Shown here: positions 37,791 to 46,183 of the stretch, piece after piece
How positions within the stretch are numbered: position 1 is the stretch's first letter
Layout: the number at the start of each line of letters is the position of its first letter
From: an uncultured Chryseobacterium sp.
Lineage (GTDB): Bacteria; Bacteroidota; Bacteroidia; Flavobacteriales; Weeksellaceae
Direction: 5' to 3'
Length of the DNA: 54,497 nt
Assembly (NCBI GenBank): GCA_913778085.1
Contig: CAJYXJ010000046.1
Coordinates: 1 to 54,497, forward strand
Notes under the pieces: generated by a model
The model's database searches: none
Told to the model about the DNA's origin: nothing
What the model saw: only the letters and a program-made list of their open reading frames with translations
Made by a program: the position numbers and the translations under genes

Positions 37791-38866
37791 TCCATCTGAA
37801 AACGTTCAATAAAAAACAGCTTGAAGCATTTGTATCATCCGGCGATTACAAAAAATACGATTTTCGTCCGATCACTCAGCACCGCGCGGTTTCCCATATC
37901 AGCAATCCGAAAGCAAACGAAGATCAAACGTTACTGATCCTTGCTTTTGATGACGATAAATTGGCGGGCTACCTGGGCTGCTTTCCCGATCAGTTTGTAA
38001 CAGAGGGAAAAACCTTCCGTTATGCCTGGCTGAGCACGCTGTTCATCAGCAATGAATTCCGCGGAAAAAGGATTGCCCAAAATCTACTGAATAAAGCGTT
38101 TGAAGAATATGACGGAAACATTGCCATCACGGAATTTACCAAAGAAGCAGAAGGCCTTTACAATAAAATGGGCGTTTTTGAATATATACAGCCCAAGCAC
38201 GGAAAAAGATATTATTTCAGAACGGATCTCGCGCATATGATTCCGTCTAAAAAGCCTAAGACAAAACCTGTACGGCCTTTTTTCCGGGTTGCAGATTCAC
38301 TAATCAATTCACTGGTTTCAGTAAAAAATAGTTTTGCTAAAAAACCGGATTTCCGGTTTGAAATCCTGAACCAAATCGATGAGGAAAGCAAAGTTTTTAT
38401 TTCTCAGTTTAAAAGCAACCGTAATGCGGCCGAAATAAAAGGTCTCATCGACCATCCCTGGGTGCTGGAAGGTAAGCTGAAAGATGAGAACTACCTGTTT
38501 TCAAGTTATTCGAAGCAGTTCCGATATTTCTGGATCAAAATCTTTAATGAAAATAATGAGCTGGTTTCCGGTTCGCTCCTGCTTTTACGGGACGGCCATT
38601 TAAAAATCCCGTATGTCTTTTCAAAAGCAGAGCCGGAACGATTTATCGATTTTCTCAGTTATTTTATCTTAAAACACAAAGTGATAACATTGACCAGTTA
38701 TCAAACTGATATAAACCGTCTTATCGAAACTTCAAAGAAATTTCCGGCCATCCATCAACGGGATATCGAAAGAAGGTATATGTTCCACAAAAACCTCATC
38801 AGCCATCTTCCTGAAAACTTCAACCCCGGATTTCAGGACGGCGACGGCGACTGTGCCATGACGTAA
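37787..38866 (+). CDS. GNAT family acetyltransferase, two-domain
   Basis: This 359-residue protein has an N-terminal GNAT domain (about 40-150) showing 'WLSTLFISNEFRGKRIAQNL', where R-G-K-R-I-A forms the acetyl-CoA pyrophosphate loop, and 'EAEGLYNKMGV', the motif before the last strand. The C-terminal half (about 185-340) looks like a second, degenerate GNAT-like fold, as in several sugar- or lipid-modifying enzymes. It is coupled to the upstream deacetylase by an ATGA overlap and ends 6 bp before a shared bidirectional terminator. The substrate is unknown. Confidence 0.85.
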   Translation: MIHLKTFNKKQLEAFVSSGDYKKYDFRPITQHRAVSHISNPKANEDQTLLILAFDDDKLAGYLGCFPDQFVTEGKTFRYAWLSTLFISNEFRGKRIAQNLLNKAFEEYDGNIAITEFTKEAEGLYNKMGVFEYIQPKHGKRYYFRTDLAHMIPSKKPKTKPVRPFFRVADSLINSLVSVKNSFAKKPDFRFEILNQIDEESKVFISQFKSNRNAAEIKGLIDHPWVLEGKLKDENYLFSSYSKQFRYFWIKIFNENNELVSGSLLLLRDGHLKIPYVFSKAEPERFIDFLSYFILKHKVITLTSYQTDINRLIETSKKFPAIHQRDIERRYMFHKNLISHLPENFNPGFQDGDGDCAMT

Positions 38867-38871
38867 AAAAC

Positions 38872-38898
38872 AAAAGAGGCTTTTCCAAGCCTCTTTTT
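38872..38898. terminator. bidirectional terminator between the GNAT and M16 genes
   Basis: AAAAGAGGCTT / AAGCCTCTTTT with a TTCC loop and A/T tracts on both sides. It touches the stop codon of the convergent M16 gene. Confidence 0.9.
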
Positions 38899-41775
38899 TT
38901 AATGTCCGAAGATATCCTTCAGACTTACTTCTTTAAACGTTCCCATTTGGTCCACGGCATCCCTATTCAGGTTTTCTTTTTTACCAATGATGGCGGTATT
39001 GAAATCGACAGGTTTGATGTATTGGTTGTAAAATGTTTTTAAATCCTCAAATGTCAGGCTTTCGATCTGATGATAAATATCTTTCCTGAAATCATGATGG
39101 ATGTTCAGTTTTCTCAGCCTTAACGTATTGAAGAAAATATTAGTTCTCGTTACTCTTTGGGAAGCGATCTGCTTCAGAGCCGAATTCCTTGCATTTTCAA
39201 ACTGCACCGGAACTTCAGGAAGTTCAGCCATCAGTTCCGTCATCGTATCTACGGCAATCTGAAGCTTATCCGGCTGTGTTCCCACGTAAGTCGTAATATA
39301 ATCCGGATGGTTCAGTTCCGAATTCGCAGCATAAGAAACATACGCAGAATACGCCAGGCTCTTGCTCTCACGGATTTCCTGAAAAACAATCGACGACAGC
39401 CCACGGCCGAAATACTCGTTGAAGACATTAATTTTCCCGAAGTTTTCAGGAACCACTTCTTTCCCCTTTCCTACTTTGCTCATTTCCATCTGTACCATAT
39501 CGTAATTGGTAAAATAGACATTCCCTCCGGTTTCCGGCTCGGGATATTTCCTCGGTTCCGGGATCTGAAGCGTTTCCTGCTCTGTATATTCTCCAATGTA
39601 TGCCGTAAAATTCTCAAAGTTTCTGCCATAAAAGAAAATCTCGTATGGAAATCTGAGTAACTTTTTTATCCGGTCGGTAAACACTTCAACACCGAAACTT
39701 TCCAGTTCCTCTTTCGAAATCACATCCGTAAAGCGGGAAAAGGCTCCCAGTTTCGTATAGTTCGTCAGTGCAGTCATGATCCTGCCTTTGTCTTTCTTCA
39801 TGGCTGCCCGGTTTTCCAGGACCGTCTGCACGAAATCTTTGTAAATTTCCTGATCCGGCTGTACATTTTCCATCCAATGCCGGAGAAGCGCAATTCCCGC
39901 CTCGATATTTTCTTCCAGTCCGGTTAAAGAGATCAGAAGCTGGTCATTGGTGGTTTTAAAATCATTCGTCACTCCTATTTTGAAGAATTCCTTCTTCAGC
40001 TCTTCTGGAGCATAACGATCGGTTCCCAGGTATTGCAGCACCTGCATCGAGATTCCGAGATCACGTTCATGATCGCTTCCGAAAGGGAAAATAAAGTGCA
40101 CTTGTGCAATATCATTGTATTTATTTTTAACGAAGCTTATTTTCTTGCCTTTTACCGAATCGGTTTTAATTTCTTTTTGATAATCAATAAATGCCGGCTG
40201 AATATCCTCCGTTTTTTCCGCAAGGATTTCTTTCAGGAATTCCGATTGTGCTTCGCGGTTTATTTTAATCGGCGTAATACCAGGATTCTCCACCCGGATC
40301 AGTTTCTCGTTAATGCCTTTTTCTTTATAGACGATGACATAATTATCCTTAAAAAATTCATTGGCAAAAGCCACTACATCCTGTTTTGTAAACTGTGCGT
40401 AGTCGTCCAGTTCATTCAGTTCCTGTTCCCACGTCCTGCCTTTGATGTAGGTATCGTAAAGATTGGTGGCCAGTCCGTCCGCTGTTTCAAGGGACTTCAT
40501 CCGTTGGAGCCTGAAATCGTTGATGATGGCAGGAAGCATCCAATCCGGGAATTCCCCCTTTTTCACCAGTTCCACCTGCTCCAGTACCCGTTCTTTCGCT
40601 TCGTCCAGCGTCTGGGTTTCTTTCGGAACGGCAACAATGGAAAAATAACCATACTGTTTCAGCCCAACCGAATAGGCCTGTCCCCAAAGCAGTTTCTGGG
40701 TCTGGTTGATATTTAAATCCAGCAATCCCGCTTCTCCCCTGTTGCTTAAAATATTGGCCACAATATCGGCCAGTATGGCTTCCCGGGTTCCGTAGCTCTC
40801 CGTTCTCCAGGCCAACTGAACACGTGGGGTTGTCGGACTTTTTACCGTTCTATTTACAATTCCGGTCAGCGGCTGTTCAACAACGGGTGTTTTCTCCGGC
40901 AGTTCCCGGTAAGGGATCGTCCCGAAATAGCGGTCCACCAGCTGAATGGTATCCTCAAAATCGAGATCGCCTACCAGCACCATCGCGTAATTATTAGGAA
41001 CGTAATATTCGTCAAAATACTTATGAATGGCCTTCATGGAAGGATTCTTCAGGTGTTCCGCTTTTCCGAGGGTGGTTTGCTGCCCGTTGGCATGCGTCGG
41101 AAAGAGGGCATCCATCATTTCATACTGCACCAGTCTGGAATCATTATCCTGCGCCCTGTTGAACTCTTCGTATACAGATTCCAGCTCCGTGTGGAAAAGC
41201 CGTAAAGTAAGTTCCGAAAAACGTTCCTTCTCGATCTTCAGCCATTTCTCCAGCTCATTGTTCGGAACGTTATTCTTGTAAACGGTTTCATCAAACCAGG
41301 TATGGGCATTGGTTCCCGTAGCGCCCAGCGACGAAATGGCCTTGTCATATTCATTGGCAATCGCATACTGGCTGGCTTCCTGGGAAACCTCATCGATCTT
41401 ACGGTAAATTTCTTTCTTTTTCTCCGGATCCTGTTCTGCTTTATGGGCTTCATATAAATCCGAAATCCGGTTCAGCAGCTCGCTTTCCTTCTCCCAGTTT
41501 TTGGTTCCGAGCCGTGAAGTCCCTTTGAACATCATATGCTCCAGGTAATGTGCCAGTCCGGTGTTATCGGCAGGGTCGTTATTGCTTCCCGTTCTTACCG
41601 GGATATAAGTCTGTATCCTCGGTGCATCCGTATTTTGGGCCAGGAAAACCTTTAATCCGTTTTTTAAAGTATAGATCCTTACTTTATTTTCGTCATGGGA
41701 AACCGTTATATATTCGTAGTTGTTTTTATCGGTATGAATTTCTTCCTTAAATCTTTTCTCGATCATAAATTTCAT
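38899..41775 (-). CDS. M16 family zinc metallopeptidase (insulinase/pitrilysin-like)
   Basis: The 958-residue enzyme contains four M16-type lobes. The inverted zinc motif 'HYLEH' (76-80) lies in 'NTGLAHYLEHMMFKGTS', and the conserved 'ELESVYEEFN' downstream supplies the third ligand region. The second half has the R/Y-containing inactive lobe ('YFGRGLSSIVFQEIRESKSLAYSAYVSY') that closes over substrate. No signal peptide is visible, so it acts in the cytoplasm or is exported in another way. It probably degrades short peptides. Two in-frame ATGs occur, at 41775 and 41766; I keep the first. A perfect -7 element TACCTTTG lies at 41804-41811. Confidence 0.92.
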   Translation of the reverse strand: MKFMIEKRFKEEIHTDKNNYEYITVSHDENKVRIYTLKNGLKVFLAQNTDAPRIQTYIPVRTGSNNDPADNTGLAHYLEHMMFKGTSRLGTKNWEKESELLNRISDLYEAHKAEQDPEKKKEIYRKIDEVSQEASQYAIANEYDKAISSLGATGTNAHTWFDETVYKNNVPNNELEKWLKIEKERFSELTLRLFHTELESVYEEFNRAQDNDSRLVQYEMMDALFPTHANGQQTTLGKAEHLKNPSMKAIHKYFDEYYVPNNYAMVLVGDLDFEDTIQLVDRYFGTIPYRELPEKTPVVEQPLTGIVNRTVKSPTTPRVQLAWRTESYGTREAILADIVANILSNRGEAGLLDLNINQTQKLLWGQAYSVGLKQYGYFSIVAVPKETQTLDEAKERVLEQVELVKKGEFPDWMLPAIINDFRLQRMKSLETADGLATNLYDTYIKGRTWEQELNELDDYAQFTKQDVVAFANEFFKDNYVIVYKEKGINEKLIRVENPGITPIKINREAQSEFLKEILAEKTEDIQPAFIDYQKEIKTDSVKGKKISFVKNKYNDIAQVHFIFPFGSDHERDLGISMQVLQYLGTDRYAPEELKKEFFKIGVTNDFKTTNDQLLISLTGLEENIEAGIALLRHWMENVQPDQEIYKDFVQTVLENRAAMKKDKGRIMTALTNYTKLGAFSRFTDVISKEELESFGVEVFTDRIKKLLRFPYEIFFYGRNFENFTAYIGEYTEQETLQIPEPRKYPEPETGGNVYFTNYDMVQMEMSKVGKGKEVVPENFGKINVFNEYFGRGLSSIVFQEIRESKSLAYSAYVSYAANSELNHPDYITTYVGTQPDKLQIAVDTMTELMAELPEVPVQFENARNSALKQIASQRVTRTNIFFNTLRLRKLNIHHDFRKDIYHQIESLTFEDLKTFYNQYIKPVDFNTAIIGKKENLNRDAVDQMGTFKEVSLKDIFGH

Positions 41776-41803
41776 TTTTCACCCTTACAATTCAGAGTAA
41801 ATA

Positions 41804-41811
41804 CAAAGGTA
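41804..41811 (-). promoter_or_regulatory. -7 promoter element of the M16 peptidase gene
   Basis: The minus strand reads TACCTTTG, matching TAnnTTTG, 28 bp upstream of the first ATG. Confidence 0.7.
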
Positions 41812-42106
41812 AGCAATCGTGAAGGAAGAATCCTTAATTTCCTTATTATTACGTCTATAGTTTTGATTTATATTAAAATTGAACCTGATGTTCGGGATTG
41901 CTGATGAAGCATTTAAACAAACGAATTGGACAGAATATCAACGGCCTGTCTAAATTTAGCGTTTATTTTTTTACCATTAAGAAACAAAGGTATGTTAATT
42001 TAAAAGTCAATTTATAGTTGCTCAATGCTGTTTACTCTACTCATTGAGATTGAGTTTGTCAGTCAAAATATTTTATCATATTAAAATGATGAATAAACGA
42101 AGTTTA

Positions 42107-42156
42107 TTTTAATTCAGATAATTAAGAAAGATGACGGAAAGTTTTCTGAATTAAAA
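42107..42156. promoter_or_regulatory. 12-bp inverted repeat upstream of the NtrC-type regulator
   Basis: TTTTAATTCAGA and TCTGAATTAAAA are perfect reverse complements with a 26-bp spacer. The half-site contains TGAATTAA, also found as a palindrome (TGAATTAATTCA) at 44065-44076 before the kdp micro-ORFs. It could be a dimer-binding site or simply a hairpin; AT-richness makes chance matches possible. Confidence 0.35.
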
Positions 42157-42273
42157 CCCGAACAGGTTCTGAGAAATCCCGGTAAGTAAAGACCCGGATC
42201 TTTCCTTCTTCATTTTCTTTCCCGAATCCAAAATAAATTTGATAAGTTTGTACCGGTTTTACAAAATCGCACC

Positions 42274-43599
42274 ATGCACGGAAACATTCTGATCATCGAT
42301 GATGAGATCAAACTCCTGAAATTATTGGGGATGATCCTTTCCCAGGAAAATTTTAACGTAAAAGAAGCTTCCACCGCCCGCTCGGCCCTGACGATGCTGG
42401 AACAGCACGACTTCGATATTGTCCTGAGTGATGTCCGGCTCCCCGATGCTTTCGGCATTGACCTGGTAAAATCCATCAAAACCAAATACCCACACCTGGA
42501 AATTATCCTGATGACCGCTTTCGGAAATATCACCGATGCGGTTCAGGCGATGAAAAACGGAGCCTACGATTACTTGGTGAAGGGCGATGACAATGATAAA
42601 ATTATTCCGCTGGCCTACAGAGCCATGGAAAAGGCGAAGGACAACCGGTCTAAAACCGTTCAGAAAAGTACCGCTGCAAAAGGTTTTGAAAGCATCATCG
42701 GAAATTCCCCGCTGATCCTCCAGGCGAAAAGGCTGGCAGAAAAAGTAGCCTTAACGGATGCTACCGTCCTGCTGACCGGTGAAACGGGAACCGGGAAAGA
42801 AGTTTTTGCCAATGCCCTCCATGAAGGCAGCGACCGGAAAAAAAACAGTTTTGTTGCCATCAATTGTTCCGCCTTCAGCAAAGACATTCTGGAAAGCGAG
42901 TTGTTCGGGCACAAAGCCGGAGCCTTTACCGGAGCCATTAAGGATAAAAAAGGACTGGTTGAAGAAGCCAACGGCGGAACCCTGTTCCTGGATGAAATCG
43001 GGGAAATGCCAATCGAACTGCAGGCCAAACTGCTGCGGGTGCTCGAAACCAAACAATTTATCAAAATGGGAGAAACCAAGATTTCCAAATCGGATTTCCG
43101 CCTGATTGCCGCCACCAACCGTGATCTGGAAGAAGAAATAAAACAGGGTCATTTCCGGGAAGACCTTTATTTCAGGCTGAATATTTTTGAGATCCGGCTT
43201 CCGGCGCTTCGTGAGCGGAAAGAAGACCTGAAAGCGCTGGCTAAAAATTTTATAGATATTTTTACTCAAAAACTCCACTTGAACCCTATTCAGGTAAACC
43301 CGGAATATTATAAAACCCTGGAGAAAAACGACTGGAAGGGAAATATCCGTGAGCTGAGGAACACCGTCGAAAGAAGCCTGATCCTGATGAACGGAAATAT
43401 CCTGGATGCCGAAAGCCTTCCTCATTATTCCGAAAAAACACCGGCGGAAAAAGACTCCCTGAGCATCCGCTCCCTGGAAAAGGAACACATCCATAAAGTT
43501 CTGGAATATACCAAAGGCAACAAAGCCGAAGCTGCCCGGCTGCTTGAAATCGGGATTGCGACGCTGTACCGGAAACTGGAAGAATATCATTTGAGATAG
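42274..43599 (+). CDS. sigma-54-dependent NtrC-family response regulator
   Basis: The 441-residue protein has a receiver (1-120) with acidic pair Asp9/Asp10 and phospho-acceptor Asp53 ('VLSDVRLP'). The AAA+ domain (about 140-370) has Walker A 'GETGTGKE' (169-176), the sigma-54-contacting loop 'GAFTGA' (216-221), Walker B 'GTLFLDEIGEMP' and the arginine-finger region. A Fis-type HTH closes it (about 400-441, 'NKAEAARLLEIGIATLYRKL'). It activates sigma-54 RNA polymerase when phosphorylated. Because it lies just before the kdp genes, and the KdpD and kinase genes follow without a KdpE-type regulator, it is the best candidate output protein for Kdp control. Confidence 0.93.
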   Translation: MHGNILIIDDEIKLLKLLGMILSQENFNVKEASTARSALTMLEQHDFDIVLSDVRLPDAFGIDLVKSIKTKYPHLEIILMTAFGNITDAVQAMKNGAYDYLVKGDDNDKIIPLAYRAMEKAKDNRSKTVQKSTAAKGFESIIGNSPLILQAKRLAEKVALTDATVLLTGETGTGKEVFANALHEGSDRKKNSFVAINCSAFSKDILESELFGHKAGAFTGAIKDKKGLVEEANGGTLFLDEIGEMPIELQAKLLRVLETKQFIKMGETKISKSDFRLIAATNRDLEEEIKQGHFREDLYFRLNIFEIRLPALRERKEDLKALAKNFIDIFTQKLHLNPIQVNPEYYKTLEKNDWKGNIRELRNTVERSLILMNGNILDAESLPHYSEKTPAEKDSLSIRSLEKEHIHKVLEYTKGNKAEAARLLEIGIATLYRKLEEYHLR

Positions 43600-43994
43600 G
43601 TTAAAACTAAATTTTAGATTTTAAAAGCACGCAAAAGTTTTTAAGATCTCTGATTTTTAAGCTGATGTGCTCTGAAAATGTTTTCAAGTTATTCAAACGC
43701 TTTTGTGACTTGTATGTTAAAATAAAGCAGCAGCATCTGTGAAAATCTTTGCAGATCTGTGTGAGATTTTCTTACCATCAATAGCCATCCAGACCAAATT
43801 TCCGTTATTTCTCTAATACTAAGTTTAGATTCCCTGCGGGAATGACAGATTCGACACAATCAATGACAAACAAAGTTTTGAAATCATGACTCGCTACAAT
43901 TCTAAGGAACATCTTTCCCGTGGCTGAGCAGAGCCGAAGCCACTGGGATGGAATCTCAGCACTTAATCGATACATCCTCTCATTTTAATAATGG

Positions 43995-44020
43995 GCCTAT
44001 CATTTTGATAGGCTTTTTGA
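43995..44020 (+). terminator. rho-independent terminator upstream of kdp
   Basis: GCCTATCA-TTT-TGATAGGC is followed by TTTTTGATTTTT. It separates the NtrC-type regulator transcript from the kdp operon. Confidence 0.85.
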
Positions 44021-44100
44021 TTTTTACAATCTTTTACGAAACGACACAACACACTACCTATCAATGAATTAATTCAAATTTAAATACATTGGACTTTATT

Positions 44101-44117
44101 TTGGCATTACCGGTTCA
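44101..44117 (+). promoter_or_regulatory. candidate sigma-54 (-24/-12) promoter of the kdp operon
   Basis: TTGGCATTACCGGTTCA matches the -24 half (TTGGCA) of the consensus YTGGCACG-N4-TTGCW. The -12 half is TTCA with T-C instead of G-C, so the fit is partial. It lies 18 bp before the first micro-ORF, and a TGAATTAATTCA palindrome at 44065-44076 is upstream. The nearby NtrC-type regulator is what makes this worth noting. Confidence 0.3.
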
Positions 44118-44134
44118 GAATAAAATATTTAAAA

Positions 44135-44242
44135 ATGACCATTCCAAAAAAAATGTCCCGCCAACCTGAGCACATCAACCTGAGCCTGCTGATGGGATCT
44201 TATGCAGTTTTCACTTTATTAACCCTAATTGTTTCGTTATGA
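44135..44242 (+). CDS. 35-residue single-TM micro-ORF, first of the kdp leader genes
   Basis: ATG at 44135 opens 35 codons ending TGA. The N-terminal part is basic (MTIPKKMSRQPEHIN). The rest is a single hydrophobic helix (LSLLMGSYAVFTLLTLIVSL). An internal ATG at 44153 could give a 29-residue form. The stop overlaps the start of the next micro-ORF as ATGA. It lies between the kdp promoter region and kdpF, so it is probably a membrane micropeptide of the Kdp system. I do not recognise the family. Confidence 0.6.
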   Translation: MTIPKKMSRQPEHINLSLLMGSYAVFTLLTLIVSL

Positions 44243-44322
44243 TGCTGACCGGTTTAATCGCACTAAGTGCCGTCCTGTTCTGGATCTCGTATAAATCCGT
44301 TGAATTTTTTGATAAGATATAA
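44239..44322 (+). CDS. 27-residue single-TM micro-ORF, second of the kdp leader genes
   Basis: Two consecutive ATG codons start a frame of 27 residues, ATGA-overlapping the previous micro-ORF. The hydrophobic stretch 'LTGLIALSAVLFWISY' is followed by a charged tail 'KSVEFFDKI'. Its stop is 4 bp before the kdpF ATG. Size, charge pattern and position resemble KdpF, but kdpF itself follows, so this is an additional micropeptide. Confidence 0.6.
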   Translation: MMLTGLIALSAVLFWISYKSVEFFDKI

Positions 44323-44326
44323 GACC

Positions 44327-44404
44327 ATGTGGAGTTTATTTTTCCTGTCCGTCCTTGCCTTCGGGTACATCTGCTACGTCCTGATAAAACCCGAAAAATT
44401 TTAA
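44327..44404 (+). CDS. kdpF: potassium-transporting ATPase subunit F
   Basis: This 25-residue single-helix peptide ends 'GYICYVLIKPEKF', which aligns with the E. coli KdpF C-terminus (GYLVYALINAEAF). KdpF stabilises the KdpABC complex in the inner membrane. It lies 8 bp upstream of kdpA and 4 bp after the second micro-ORF, consistent with one translationally coupled leader-gene cluster. Confidence 0.85.
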   Translation: MWSLFFLSVLAFGYICYVLIKPEKF

Positions 44405-44412
44405 CCTGAACC

Positions 44413-46107
44413 ATGAATACAGAAATTTTAGGCCTTGTGGTCATGTTTGCCCTGACTTTGGTAATCGGTATTTTCCTTGGAAAATATATTGCTGATGTAT
44501 ACGGCTATAAAAAAACTTTTTTTGACACAATTTTCCAGCCGGCTGAAAAGCTGATCTATAAGATCTCAGGAATCAACCAGGATAAACAGATGACCTGGAA
44601 ACAGAATATGTTTGCCATGCTGGCTATTAACCTCGTCTGGTTCATCCTTGGATTCTTCATCCTGATGAACCAGTCCTGGCTTCCTTTAAATCCCGACGGA
44701 AACCCGGATATGTCACCGGACCTGGCCTTCAATACGGCCATTTCGTTCCTCGTGAACTGTAACCTGCAGCATTATTCCGGTGAAACGGGCGTAAGCTATC
44801 TCAGCCAGTTGTACCTGATGTTCCTGCAATTTGTAACCGCGGCTACGGGAATGGCGGCGATGGCCGTGCTGTTCAAAGCTTTTAAAGACAAAACCACCAC
44901 AGAACTGGGAAATTTCTACGATTTTTTCACGAAATCCATTACCAGAATTCTGATCCCGGTCAGCATTATTGTGGCTTTCATCCTTTCTGCCAACGGAAGT
45001 CCGATGACCTTTGAGGGCAAAGACCATATCACGACCCTGGAAGGACAAAAAGCCGATGTTTCCAGAGGTCCGGCGGCAGCTTTCATTGCCATCAAACATT
45101 TAGGAACCAACGGCGGCGGATTTTTCGGAGCCAACTCGGCGCATCCGCTGGAGAATCCGAATTACCTGACGAATATGACGGAAATGGTGACCCAGATGAT
45201 CATCCCTTTTGCCCTGGTGTTTGCGCTTGGATTTTATTTAAAGAAAAGAAAGCTTTCATGGACGATCTTCACCGTGATGACCATCGGCTTTCTGGCTTTG
45301 ACCATACCTAACGTAATTAACGAAACCCATGGAAACCCGCTGATTACCCAGATGGGAACCGACCCTCACCTCGGAGCCATGGAAGGTAAGGAAATCCGCT
45401 TCGGAAGTGCATCTTCCGGTTACTGGAGCATTGCCACCACGGTGATTTCGACAGGTTCCGTGAATGCGATGCATGACAGCACAATGCCACTTTCCGGGAT
45501 GAACCAGCTGCTGGCCATGATGATCAACTGCTTTTACGGCGGCTGCGGCGTCGGGATCCTGAACTATTTTATCTTCATCATCCTGGCCGTATTCATGAGC
45601 GGACTGATGGTCGGAAGGACCCCGGAATTTTTAGGCAAAAAGATCGAAGCCAAAGAAATGAAGATTGCCATGATTGTGGCTTTGTTCCACCCATTTTTAA
45701 TTCTGGTAGGAACCGCTTTAACCGCCTATCTTCCGGAATTCGGGGCAAAGACCTTAAACAATCCCGGATTCCACGGCTTCAGCGAAATGCTGTACGAATT
45801 CACTTCCTCTTCCGCCAATAACGGTTCCGGATTTGAAGGGCTGGGCGACAATACCCCGTGGTGGAATATTTCCACTGGAATTGTGTTGCTGCTGTCCAGA
45901 TTCATCCCGATCATCGGTCCTGTTGCCATCGCCGGATTGCTGGCTCAGAAAAAGTATATCCCGGAAAGTGCCGGAACCCTGAAAACGGATACCGCTACTT
46001 TCGGATTCATGACCTTAGCCGTCATCCTTCTGATTGCCGCGCTTTCCTTCTTCCCGGCCCTTACACTGGGACCGATAGCAGAACAATTACAGTATTTTTC
46101 AAAATAA
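44413..46107 (+). CDS. kdpA: potassium-transporting ATPase subunit A
   Basis: This 564-residue subunit has about ten transmembrane helices and forms the K+ channel-like part of KdpFABC. Four pore-loop regions are visible, including 'NCNLQHYSGE', 'KHLGTNGGGFFGANSAHPLENP' in part, 'NAMHDSTMPLSG' and 'SANNGSGFEG', which form the selectivity filter. Length and motifs are standard. Translation probably couples to kdpF, 8 bp upstream; kdpB starts 76 bp downstream. It is active under K+ limitation. Confidence 0.97.
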   Translation: MNTEILGLVVMFALTLVIGIFLGKYIADVYGYKKTFFDTIFQPAEKLIYKISGINQDKQMTWKQNMFAMLAINLVWFILGFFILMNQSWLPLNPDGNPDMSPDLAFNTAISFLVNCNLQHYSGETGVSYLSQLYLMFLQFVTAATGMAAMAVLFKAFKDKTTTELGNFYDFFTKSITRILIPVSIIVAFILSANGSPMTFEGKDHITTLEGQKADVSRGPAAAFIAIKHLGTNGGGFFGANSAHPLENPNYLTNMTEMVTQMIIPFALVFALGFYLKKRKLSWTIFTVMTIGFLALTIPNVINETHGNPLITQMGTDPHLGAMEGKEIRFGSASSGYWSIATTVISTGSVNAMHDSTMPLSGMNQLLAMMINCFYGGCGVGILNYFIFIILAVFMSGLMVGRTPEFLGKKIEAKEMKIAMIVALFHPFLILVGTALTAYLPEFGAKTLNNPGFHGFSEMLYEFTSSSANNGSGFEGLGDNTPWWNISTGIVLLLSRFIPIIGPVAIAGLLAQKKYIPESAGTLKTDTATFGFMTLAVILLIAALSFFPALTLGPIAEQLQYFSK

Positions 46108-46183
46108 ATTAAAATAATCAAACCGCTAAGATCTGTTTACATCCATCTTAAGGTTTCAGATAAAAATAAAATCATTCAAAGCA

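Larger units (their letters stand above)
41776..42273. other. divergent intergenic region, M16 gene / NtrC-type regulator
   Basis: AT-rich, no gene. It holds the M16 -7 element (41804-41811) and a perfect 12-bp inverted repeat, TTTTAATTCAGA (42107-42118) and TCTGAATTAAAA (42145-42156), separated by 26 bp, about 118 bp before the regulator ATG. Confidence 0.6.
43600..44134. repeat. mosaic intergenic repeat region before the kdp operon
   Basis: 43625-43780 shares 'CGCAAAAGTTTTTAA-ATCTC' and the 'CTGTGAAAATC' blocks with the 324-bp array at 16772-17735. 43830-43860 contains 'GATTCCCTGCGGGAATGACA', the reverse complement of the core of the 124-bp array at 6.7 kb. 43920-43950 carries 'GGCTGAGCAGAGCCGAAGCC', again from the 324-bp family. 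A terminator follows at 43995. Confidence 0.75.

Noticed and set aside
42274-43599. Calling the regulator kdpE
   Set aside because: It has an AAA+ domain with GAFTGA and a Fis-type HTH, unlike OmpR-type KdpE; a functional link is possible but the name would mislead.
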